Of a stretch of DNA of 64,000 nucleotides, positions 50,197 to 61,200 are shown piece after piece (position 1 is the stretch's first letter; each line of letters begins with the position of its first letter). Origin of the DNA: Stratiolaelaps scimitus (taxonomy: Eukaryota > Arthropoda > Arachnida > Mesostigmata > Laelapidae); the NCBI GenBank assembly GCA_019614645.1, contig JABWDB010000072.1, positions 992,001-1,056,000 of the forward strand, given 5' to 3'. A program made the translations under genes and the position numbers. The notes under the pieces are model-generated. The model did no database searches and was not told the DNA's origin. It saw only the letters and a list, made by a program, of their open reading frames with translations.

Positions 50197-50290
50197 GTTC
50201 GCCTAAAATACTCACTTGTCAATTTACTGTTCGCCTAAAATACTCACTTGTCAATTTACTGTTCGCCTAAAATACTCACTTGTCAATTTA
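50197..50290. repeat. three tandem copies of a 32-bp unit
   Basis: Units at 50197-50228, 50229-50260 and 50261-50290 are identical except for the last two bases of the third. On the minus strand each contains ACAAGTGAGTATTTTAGG, a motif with a consensus splice donor and an acceptor-like TTTTAG. Confidence 0.93.
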
Positions 50291-50410
50291 GTGACGTTGT
50301 TTGTGGCCTCGAGGGCTGGAACGTGATAGTTTCAGGGACAATTGCCGAACAAACTAGCGAAGCGGGACTCGAGCAAACAACTGCACTTTTGTTAAATTAA
50401 ATATACACCG
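50280..50410 (-). promoter_or_regulatory. possible TPGS1-like promoter and first untranslated exon
   Basis: On the minus strand a TATATTTAA motif lies near 50390-50400. About 110 nt later a strong GTGAGT donor motif occurs, the first of three carried by the 32-bp tandem repeat. A TTGTAG acceptor precedes the TPGS1 start exon near 49829. A spliced 5' UTR is therefore possible, but this is inference. Confidence 0.25.
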
Positions 50411-50603
50411 AGGGTTTAATGACAAATATATAGATACAATGTACAGTTTCATCATATGCTATTTATATAAATGTAATTTATTTATTCCAAATATTATAAC
50501 ATTTGTCCAACTATTTGATTGAGTGTTATTAGACTATGCTGATTAAAATAATAATAATAATAATGATAACTTTTATTGAATATAACTATTGAAACAAAAT
50601 TAT

Positions 50604-50742
50604 TATTAGTATTATCTTCTCCACCGTTGCACATTTGCATTTAGGGGTCCGTCTTACGAAGCAATGCTAAAAGCAGTTCTAGCGTGGACGTTAAATGTTG
50701 GCTGAGAGTCAGCCCGAATACCTAGGTATTAGTATTATCTTC
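50604..50742 (+). mobile_element. 5'-truncated SINE copy with perfect 16-bp target-site duplication
   Basis: A 107-bp insert (50620-50726) is flanked by identical 16-bp repeats at 50604-50619 and 50727-50742 (TATTAGTATTATCTTC). The insert carries the same tail as the element in alpha-spectrin intron 7, ending GGCTGAGAGTCAGCCCGAAT. It lacks the tRNA-like head. The clean duplication shows retroposition. Confidence 0.85.
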
Positions 50743-51804
50743 AATTCATAGTAAAACAAACTGATAGAGGTCAAAGATAAACGTTCATTGACGTTCTAAT
50801 ATTTAACACAAATTATTATTTTCAATCCGGCGAGGTAACTAGCAAGATAATAATGTGCTTGTTGAGTTAACATCTTTTATTTATTATATTTTATTTATTA
50901 TACTTTTTCATATTGTCCATTTGCCGATATTCGACCTGGACGAAAATTCATGAATGAATTCAGAGCTCTCAAATCAATTTGATAATTGGTTCTGTCTTGC
51001 CATCACTTGTCTGCATCTATCGCCGTGAAAGAAAGACCACATATCATAGGCATAATAATACTCTCTAACGTTTATTACTGGTAATACAGCCTCGATTTGA
51101 TTCGGTTTAATATTATTGTTGTGGTTGCTGTTTGAAGTGTTCATGGTAGAATTTTTTCTAAACTTTAAATAGATGAAAAGCTGCTTAGCCGAGTTTTTTT
51201 CTGTTTTTCCCTTTCGATCTCGTCATCTTTCTAATAGTCTCAATATAATTATCATAATTCATAATGTAATAATATTAATTAATATTTAATAGCAATATGT
51301 TCTGCATTTGTTTCTCATAGTTGTAGTATTTTTTTTTGTAATATTAGCTTTAATGCACATAAAAAAAGCGACAGTGAGTGAGCCAAGCGGCGCCTGAATG
51401 TGACAACTCCTCAACTGGCTTCGTTAGGAATTAAACGCGGGTGCTCCATTATCCTCTGTCGAAATCGATACAATCTGAAAGTGTTGGGGTGGTGATGTGG
51501 CATTCCTTATGTTATCATTATTATTATTATTACTTGTTTTTCTGTTAGTTTACTTGTGTTATTATAATAATAAGGTTATTTAATAACTAGCAACGTAGAA
51601 GCTGTGTCGGCAGTTTTAATCCGATATCTCTGTCATCGCCTCATCATATCGGCCTCGTGGTTCTTCTGCTTCCTCATTAACCTTTATAACTTCCGCCATC
51701 ATCCTTACAATTTCCCATCACTTCGGTCAAATGGTTCACCATGGTTTCTTTCTTTCTGTTTTCGACTGTAATTCATTTCATTCATCGGGACCGATGCAAT
51801 TCGT
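50743..51804 (-). other. alpha-spectrin 3' untranslated and downstream region
   Basis: An AT-rich stretch with no open frame. AATAAA-type signals in minus orientation lie at 51071-51076 and near 50880-50900, so a 3' UTR of roughly 0.7-0.9 kb is likely. No other gene is seen. Confidence 0.5.
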
Positions 51805-52247
51805 TTAATTCTGGAACAGTGTGCGAGTGAAGTCGACATAGTCGTAGGCTCCGCTGATTTCGCGGCCGGTTTTCGGTTCGGCGTACGGTTTCATCCGTGC
51901 AACACAGTAATCGGCCATTTCCTTGCTGAGATTGGCGTATAGTTCATCTGCAGTGACGTATGCACGGTCGCCCGATGTAATCGCGCGGAAGGCGTTCTCG
52001 ATTTCTTCCGATGAGCGGACATTCTCGGTCTCCCGCGAGATCATGAACGCCATGTACTCTTGAAGTGACACGTGTCCATCTCGGTTCGGGTCGACGGCAT
52101 TGAGGATGTTCTCGAACTCGGGGTCTGGCTGGCCCTCTTCAACCATGGGCAGGTCGTAGCCGAGTGCTCGCAGACACGACTTGAATTCGTGGTGGTTCAA
52201 CTTTCCTGACTTGTCCTTGTCGAAGTGCTTGAACATCATCGAGAACT
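51805..52247 (-). CDS. alpha-Spec: alpha-spectrin coding exon 10, EF-hand domain and stop
   Basis: Codes residues 2276-2422. Two canonical 12-residue calcium loops are visible, [12 protein letters not shown] and [12 protein letters not shown], followed by the two EF-hand-like motifs of the calmodulin-like domain and the end [13 protein letters not shown]. The acceptor is CCTGCAG. In the family this domain lies next to the beta-spectrin actin-binding end. Confidence 0.97.
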
Positions 52248-55200
52248 CTGCAGGGACAGAGAGAGAGATATAAGGTGGAGATTACAGCGCAGTTAGAGGA
52301 TCAGTCTTCATATACGCGCGCATACACACACGCAATAGTTTAACGATATGTTGGTGTGTATGTGAGATATTCGCATTATAGTATGCAAAGACAACCAATT
52401 ATTATACTATACGAACGAGAATATTAGGGTTTAATTCTAAAAAATTCCAAACGGAACAGTTTGGACAGTTTGCCCGGACGTGTTTGGAGAATACAATGAT
52501 TTTTACCTTCAAATATATCTACTGAATGTTTCCTAAAATACAAACCCTTGAGAGCGTCCTCGGATACTCCGCTCTGGTTTCTGGCCTGGATCTGCTGCTC
52601 GAGATTGTGCTGCATTCTCATACCGAGTTGGTCAAGCTGATCCCACTGCTGTGCCAGACCCACGGTCGAGTGTTCGGTGTAACGGTTGTCCAGGATGAGG
52701 TGCTCTTCTAGTTTCGCCCCGAGGTCCTCAATTTTCTTGAGGTCGACGCGTTTGGCCTTCACCTCTTGGGCTTTTCGCCTGGTTGCTTCAAGCTGCGCTT
52801 CGAGTGTACCATTTCCTTCCATCATAGAGGATCCGTCCAACAGCCACATGCGGGTCTCTGTGAGCCACGCGTGGAAGGCGTTGGCATTCAGGGCAAACTC
52901 TCGACGCAGCTTGTCATTCTCCTGCTGTCGATGGGCCTCCTTTGCCAGTTCGTTATCGCGTTCGTGTATAATCTTCTGTAAATTTCTCCACGTTTCCTCG
53001 AGGGCCTCCATCGTAAACCACGTGTACGGATTCATGCCAACATTGAAGCTCTTGATCTTAGCGTCGAGTGCCGCCAGCGCGTCAAAATCTGCCTGGGCAC
53101 TGCTAAGAGACGCCTGGAACTGCGAATGCGCCTCTCGTAGGGCGGCAATCTCCTCCAATGAGTTGCAACGTACAGGGTCGGTAAGATCTTCCTCGGCGTT
53201 CTCGAACCATGAGTTGAACGCGGATGCCTTCTTAGCGAACGTGAGGAACAGCTCTTCAATCTGTTTGTATTGTTCAAGCATCTGGATGAGCTTCGCCTTG
53301 CGCGCCTCGGAGGCTCCGCGCAAGTTGTGCCATCTCGATAACACGTGATCATGTCTCTTGATGATGTTAGTCTTCTGCTCGTGATTGGCGTTAACCAGTT
53401 GGTCCTTCAACTCAGTTATGGAATGAATGCCTGAAATAAACGTTAATTTAAAAGTGGTCCTTTTAATATATATATATATATATATATATACAATATAATA
53501 TATTAAAAATAGCTATCTGTTTCCTTCTGATACCTTTTTAGAAATGAGTCGAGACGACTATAGCAAATAAGAGTAAATTAATAAAACAATCTGTGTCTCA
53601 GTTTTCATTTTGCTAGGAGCTAAACAATGAGAAACAGCTTAACCCACGCGGCGGCTCGAACAGCTATGTCTCTGACAGGGAAAAGTCGAAGGCCGCAAGT
53701 GATACATAACTTTGAATTATAGGAGTCTTAAACTCTTCATCATATTCATGAACTTAACTACCTATTGTAAAGGAAAAAGCTATCTGCTGTATTATTGTGT
53801 AGGTGCATACCCTCGTGTTCAAAGGCAGATAGTCCGGCGTCGAAGGTCTCTTGCTTAGTAAGAAGCGTTTGTACGGACGATAGATCCCGACCAAAATCTT
53901 CTCCGCGCACATGGATTTCTTTGTCGCCAATCCAGCTTTCAACCACATCGGCCTTCCACATGAACTGCAGGTAGGCCGAGTTGTCAATGAGCTTGTTCTT
54001 ACGGTTGATAGCGGTAGCCTCAAGTTGGTCAAGTCGGTTTGCGAGTTGCTGCATACGCTGGGAAATAGCACCAGCGTGGTGATTGCCTTCGCCGATCAGC
54101 TGGTCACCGGCGGCCCGAATGTCCGCGCAGCGTTCACGGTGCACGCCCAGGTCACTTTCGAACGCCTCGTGCTTCTTCAGTAGACCCTGAACGGCGGCCA
54201 TAGTGTCCCCATAGTCCTGGACCTGCAGCAGCTGCTGCTTCTCCTGGATCCATGCCTCTTCTTCTTCAACTTTTGTGAGGAATTGTTGGTATGTCAAGGA
54301 CTGATCAAGCTTGTCACCTCTCTCGTCCGATAGCTGTTTGAGCTGCTGCCAGCTAACCTGCAACTGTTGTAGCCGAGACTCGATTTCAGGCACGCCAAGA
54401 TTGCTCTCCTGCATCAGTTTCTGTCCGGCTTCCTCGACCTGTTGGATAGCGGGCTCGTGTGACAAGAGCTCATTAACTAGACGCTTGTGTTTCTTTTTCA
54501 GATTCTCGACACCAGTCAGGTCTCGTCCATAATCGTCGGAACCGACCAACAGTTTCTTCTCCTTGATCCACGACTCCTCGTCAGCAATGTCGCGGAGGAA
54601 CTGCTGGAGCGTATTCGCCTCATTAAGCCGAGACCGTCGGTAGGTGGCGAGTGTTTTGACACGCTCATACCGTTCGTTGATGTCCCGTCGTTTCTCCTGA
54701 ACGGCAGCCGGGTCGAATTGGCCAGACTCGACGAGCGCATCTGCCAACTCGTTCATGTCTTTGACGCGATCTTCATGGGCCATCACGTCCGCTTCAACCA
54801 TCTGATGTTTCTTCATCAGGTTCTGCACTGAAGCCAGATCCTTTCCGGAGTCTTCGGACTTCAGCAGGCTCTCGACTTCACCTAGCCAGAAGTCGATATC
54901 CTTTACGGCAGCATTGAATGTGCGCTGCTTGTTAGCCTCTTTAAGCTTAACACTCTTCTCAGAACTCTTCTTAGTTAGGAACTCCCATTGCTCCGCGATG
55001 CTTTCCAGACGCTTGTGCACGGCATCCTCAGATCCCTGACATTGCTTCTGGTCAATCAAGTGCTGTCCATTGCCCATCACGGCTTGGATACGGTCAGCGT
55101 TCGCCGCGAGCTCGGCCTCGAATGCTTGGTGTTTCTGGTGTTTGGACTGGATATTCGCAGGGTCACGATACGACTCGTCAGTAGCCATTGCCAATTTCTC

Positions 55201-58200
55201 CGTGATCCAGTTTTCGATCTCATCCGCGTCGCGGGAGAACTGCTGCAGAGTTTGCGATTCACCCAGCTTCGAGCGTTTGTCGATCAGAGCATCTAAAAAT
55301 AAAAAAAAAACAAGAAAAATCATACATATGCTGTCCGTCTATTACGTGACATGGTATAGATGGGATTTTTGTCGAATAACCGTTTATGAACTGCAAGCTG
55401 GGTCAAAATTAGAACAAAATTCAACTTTCACCACTGCAAATCATCCTTTTCCCTTAGCCATGAACCAGTATATTTTCAGGCTGACACTCAGCCAAGATTT
55501 AACGTCCACGCTATTGCTTTTACATTTCTTCGTAAGACGTGTCCCTAAATTTGAATGTGCAATGGTGGGAATTGGAACCCGTGCACCTACGTGTCCCTCC
55601 TGTTAAAAGGTACACACGAATTCTTCATCGTGCCACCGGGTTCGACGCGCTACCGAATCTATATCCAATAAACCTACCCTTGAGGTGAGCCCATCGATTA
55701 AGAACTTGCTTCTTCTTCGCGTCGATGTCTTCAGCAGCGTAGTGCTCCGCAGAGATAAGCTTGTCGGCGAGGTTGCACAGAGTGGAGATCTTTTCTTCCT
55801 GAGCACTGATAGCCTTATCGAAGTCCTCGTGCTTCTTGATGAGTGCTTCAACGTTGTCGCCTCCCATGTCATCTGAGCGCAGAAAGGCCTCACGGGATGC
55901 CATCCAGTTCTCAGCCTGTTCGCAGTCACGATAGAAGAGCTGTAGGTCAAGGCACTCCTCCACACGTGTACGCCTTGCCTGCCAAGCCTTTTCGAGGGCC
56001 TCCCGGGCTTCGGTCATCTTATCAAGTTTGTCCTGGATCTGGGGGCTCGCATAATGGGCGTTTCTCAGCAGCTGTTGTCCGAACTGTTCAAAAGCCTGGA
56101 ACGTTCCCTGGCGAGCATCGATCTCCGTGCGGTGCTCCTGGAGATTATCATAAATAAAATGTTAGCAACATTAGTGATTGAGTTAAGACATTGTATTTTT
56201 ACCGAGGTACTAACTGGGTAAGCTCAATCGATCGCTATACAATAAACACAAAATAATAAATAAAATAAATAATAAATGTTAAATAAATAATAAATGTTCT
56301 ATAAATATAGAACACCATGAAAACAGTGGCTTTACGAGGAACCCTTCTCTGTTTTGCATGCAAACAATTTGGCTGAGGGGAGAGGGCGGATATCTCGAGG
56401 AAGCGAGCCTCACAGAGCCGAGAGACGATAGTATGGCGGTTTCATTCTTTGACGGCAAAAGATATTTACAAGAGAAATGTAATATTGACATATACAAGGT
56501 CACACGACTGTAGCTTACCAGATGTCTCTCCAGCAATGCTTCGGCCCCTGTGACATCATTTGCGAGTTCGTCAGACGATACCAGGGCGTGCATGGAATTG
56601 ATCCAGGACATCAGATCCCGGAAGTCGGCCAGGAAGCGCTGCAGATCATAACTGTCCATGAGCTTCTCTTTACGAAGCTGGGCCTTTGTTGTAAGTTGTG
56701 TCCATTGCTCAATGATCTCCTTCTGCTTGCTGAATGTGGTTTGCGCAGAGTCAGGGTGACTCTTGGTGAGCCTCTTGCTGGTCTCGTCGAGGGAGCGAAT
56801 GCGTTCTCCGAGAGCAGCGAGATCCCTCTCCAGGCCATCGTGCTTCCGCTGCAACGCCTGCACAGATCGCAGATCATGACCAAAGTCGTCGGTATCGAGA
56901 CCCTCCTCCTTCTCCTGGATCCAGTCCTTTGTCTCATCAGCATCTCTTTGGAACCTCTGCACTTCGTGGGCGGAGCCCAACTGGCTAGCACGCTGATGAG
57001 TCACAACCTCGAGGTTCTTCCATTTGTCGTTCAACTCGTCGATTTGCGTCTGAATCTTATTCGCCGCTTCCGTTTGACCAAGTGTCATCAAGCGGGATGC
57101 AATATCGTTCATTTCAGCCAAACGCACCTCGTTCGCTTTGAGGTCGGCCATAAAGTCGTCGAATTTCTTCTGCAATACCTCTACCTGCTCAAGATCCTCC
57201 CCAACCTCTTGGACCTGGGCCACTTGCTCCTTGTCACGAATCCATTGGGCAAGTTCAGCAGCTTCACGTACCAGAGAGAATGCCTTGCAACTCTCGCGAA
57301 GCTTGTTGGCTCGCTCGTGACCTTTTGCCAACAGATTAGCATACTGACCGTCGATCTGAGCCTGACGGGCAGCAATTGATGTTTCTCCAGCAAGATGCTG
57401 TTTCGAAGCGCTGAGACCAGAATGATCCAGACGCTTAACGTAGGCGGCGGGCACAAAGCCCTGACGGTCGTTGACCTCCACCTTCCACCAATCCTTGTTG
57501 TTGGAATTGAGGAGCGTGAGTACGTCTCCCTTCTTCATTGACACCTCACGAGGTGATTTCTCTGCAAAACATTGAACAACAAGGTTAGTACGCTAATAAT
57601 ACAAATATTTGTTAATTAGGAAAGCAAGCCAGCTTATCGTAAATAACAAAATAAAAAATCACTGCCACCTTGCTCGGAGTTGTACGTACCGGTATAATCG
57701 TAGAGTGCAACGACAAATTCTTTCCCTGCTTGGTCAACCACGGGTGCCTCTTGCTGGCGGCAGGCCTTAGCCTGTTCGCGCAAGGCACTCACCGAGTTGG
57801 CGAATGCCTCAAGATCGGCCATAAGAGCCTCGTGTTTCTTTAGGAGAGCCTCAGCTGAGTCCTCATCTTTGCCGAAGTCAACTGACAGTACGATCGGCTC
57901 TTTCTCGCGGATCCAGCTCTCAGCCTCGTTGGCATCAGCGAAATATTGCTGTGCCTGAAGCGAGTCATCGAGGTCCTGGCGGCGTCGAGTCGCACGATCC
58001 TTGAGGAGTTGCCATTTTTCCTGCAGATCGGCGAGTTTCGAATTGACCGCCGGCGACTGCGTCTTTGCGGCCATCTTCTCAGCTGCCTCGGTGACGGCCG
58101 TGACGCGTGGTTCGTGATTGGCGATCTCAGAGAGAACGGCCTGGTGCTTCTTGATCAAGTTCTGGACACCTATGAGGTCTCGTCCACGGTTGGTTGAGGC

Positions 58201-61200
58201 CGCAATGGGTTCCTTCTCCCGGATCCAGCTCTCCTCGTCATCCATATCCCGTAGCAGCTGATGGATTGTCATTGATTCCTCGAGTCGACGGCGGCGCTCG
58301 GCCAAAGGCTTTTGAAGACCTAAAATTCCAATGAGATTGTTTATGACATGATGGCATTCATTCGCACAAAAAGAGTTTGTTTCAGTTGTTAAATATGAAG
58401 GTAGACTGTGCCATAACGCCGATCAGGAAGACCATTGTACTACGAACTAATAACTACGTGCAGTTTGCTTAAATTTTTGGAGCACGTTTTTCAATTAGTT
58501 ACAGTAATGACTGATTATCCATCCTCATTATATCACAACATCTAGATTAGGCATGGGTGAAGCTTCGAAGCTTGGTTGTCTGTAGGATCATCTGGGATTG
58601 TTTTAAATAGGGAGTGACCGGCTAATATGGTTTCCGATACAGAGTCCTGCGTTATACAAGAATATTATTAATACATATTGTGCGTTAGACATACTGGTAT
58701 AACGGTTCCGGAGGGCTTCCTGTTTTGCAATGATGCTGGGCGCATCGAAGTGTCCCTTTTCAACAAACTTATTGGCGGCCGCAAGCGAGTTCTCAACTCG
58801 ATCACTATGGGAAGCGACATCGGCCTCGATGAGTGCATGCTTCTTAAGCAGATTCTGGACTGACGTCAGATCTTTGCCATAGTCCTCACTCATCAGCTGG
58901 CCTTCCACCTCCGAAAGCCAGACCTCGATGTCCTCAACGCCGCGATTGAAGCTTTGCTGGTCTGAAGCTTCCGTCAATTTGGTACCCTGTAAATGGGATA
59001 AGCGAGGAACTTTCGTTACGTGGCGTCACAGTACGGAAAAAAACGATACACTTCTGAAATACCAGCACACTGTAAAGTTCCGAGATTCATCGGACCTTCA
59101 TCAAATGACTCGTAATAAGCTAATCCATTGTCAATGTCATTCGTAGCTCTGGTACACACCTTTCGTTCGGTGGCCTCAACGAGTGAACTCCACAGCTGCA
59201 TAATCATCTCCATACGCTGCTGAATGGTATCGCTCGCAAAGTGCTTCTGCTCAACCAGCTGCTTTCCAGTGGATACGATTTCGTCGATGCGTGACTTATT
59301 TGCTGATAGCTCTTGCTCGAAGTTCTGATGTTTCTGCAATTTGCCCTGCAGGTTTGTGGGGTCGAGATAACTCTCATCAGTGGCATTCTTGAGTTTTTCG
59401 TTGATCCAGCCCTTGGTCTCGTCGACATCAGTCTCAAACTGCTGTAGTTTGTAGCTCTCATCCAGCAACGTGTGCCTTTTGGCAGCGGCCTCAACAAGGG
59501 CTTGACGCCGCTTGAGGAGAGCATCACGACGCTGACCCACTTCAGCGGCGGCATAATGGTTGCTCTGAATAAGCTTGGTGGCGAACTCATCGAGAGCCTT
59601 GATCTTTTCCTCCTGGGCGTGCAGTGACTTCTCGAAGTCATCGTGCTTCTTGAGCAGAGCCTCGACGCTGTCGAGCGAATCTCCTAGGTCGGTGTTACCT
59701 AGGAATGCTTCATGTTTTGCCATCCACGTGTCTGCCTGCTCGGTGTCTCGATAGAAGAGCTGCAGATCCATGCATTGTTCGTAGAGGATTCGCCTCTCTT
59801 CCCACAAGGAGAGAAGCGCCATCTTCTCGTCTGCCAGCTGAACCAGCTTCTCCTTAACGCTGTCCGAGGCGTAGTGCTTCTGATCGATCAGCATCTGTCC
59901 CGCCTCGGCCGTCAGCCGGAATGAGTCCTCTCTGGCGTCGATTTCTCCCTTGTGTTCCTGGTGCCGTTCGAGAAGGCCTTCCGCACCGGCCACATCTTTG
60001 GCCAGTTCGTCAGCAGACATAATGGCCTTCATATCGTGCATCCAGGAGATGAGATCGCGGAAATCCGCTAAGAACCTGTGCAATCCGTAGCTCTCGTCGA
60101 GCTTCCGACGGCGCTCCTGGGCAGCTCGCTTGAGCCCCTCCCAATTCTGCACGATCTCGCTGTGCTTACTGCGGATGGCGTCAGCGGCAGCCTCGTCCGG
60201 CTGCTCATTGGCCAGCTTACCGGCCTCGTGCCCTAGAGCAATCACCTTATCCTCTAGAGCGGCGAGATCCCTCTCCAGACCTTCATGGCGCCTCTGCAGC
60301 GTCTGAACGGTTACGAGGTCACGGCCAAAATCGTCGCTCGCCATCAACTGAGCTTTTTCAGTAATCCACGCGATCGTCTCGTCAGCATCACGGTTGAACC
60401 TCTGCATTTCGTGAGCGCCAAACAGCCTTTCTTGTCTCTTCAGAGCAAGTTTCTTCAGCTTAGCCCAGGCTGCGTTCAAATCCGACTTTTTGCTAATGAT
60501 CAACTCCTGTTCGGGGTGGGAGTCGGCCACTAAGCTATCAGCTTGTTCGTTGACGTGAATCACTCGAATCTCCTGGCTCGCCATGTCCTTTTGGAACTCG
60601 TCGAATTTACGTTGCAGCAACTCGACATGCTCCAGGTCATGGCCGAAATCATCGGATGTCGCGACGAAGCTCTCTTTGTCGCTGATCCAGAACATCACCT
60701 CGTCCCAATGACGCAGGAATTGGACGAGCACGAGGGCCTGCTGAAGCTTGAGTCCTTTGTCGGCAAGCTTGCTAAGCAGGAGTTCCCACAAGCGGTGGAG
60801 CTCATCGAGGCGTTGTTTGATAAGCTCCGAGGCAAAATGTCCATGCTTAATCATCTCCATACCTGTGTTGTCCAATATAAGGATAGCGTTTGAGTGGGCC
60901 GCCACCTCGGCTTCGAAAGCCTGATGCTTCTGGATTTTAGCCTGTAATGTGAGACGATTCAAACGTAAAGATTTCAGCATCATTAAAATGATGACAATTT
61001 TACTTCGCAAAACAAACAAAGTAATGTGCAATTATGCTTTTTAACCATGTCCTCTATTAACCTCAGGGCCTCACACGTCGAATCTCTGATATGACGATCT
61101 CACTATTTCCAGGCTTTCTGCGAGGGGGGTAAAGAGAAGTTGACACTCTCCCAAGGCGAAGGACTTCTCCTCTTACTCTCAATCAGTCCACCATAGTACT

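Noticed and set aside
49899..50222. 107-residue minus-strand frame upstream of the TPGS1-like gene, considered as an extra coding exon
   Set aside because: No family match and no phase-compatible splice joining it to the TPGS1 start exon. That frame has a stop before the ATG.
50197..50290. Considered as a CRISPR-like or satellite array
   Set aside because: Only three head-to-tail copies with no spacers, in a eukaryotic genome.
59204..59641. Open frames antisense to or out of frame with alpha-spectrin exons
   Set aside because: They are shadows of the real spectrin frame, whose repeats and splice phases are clear.
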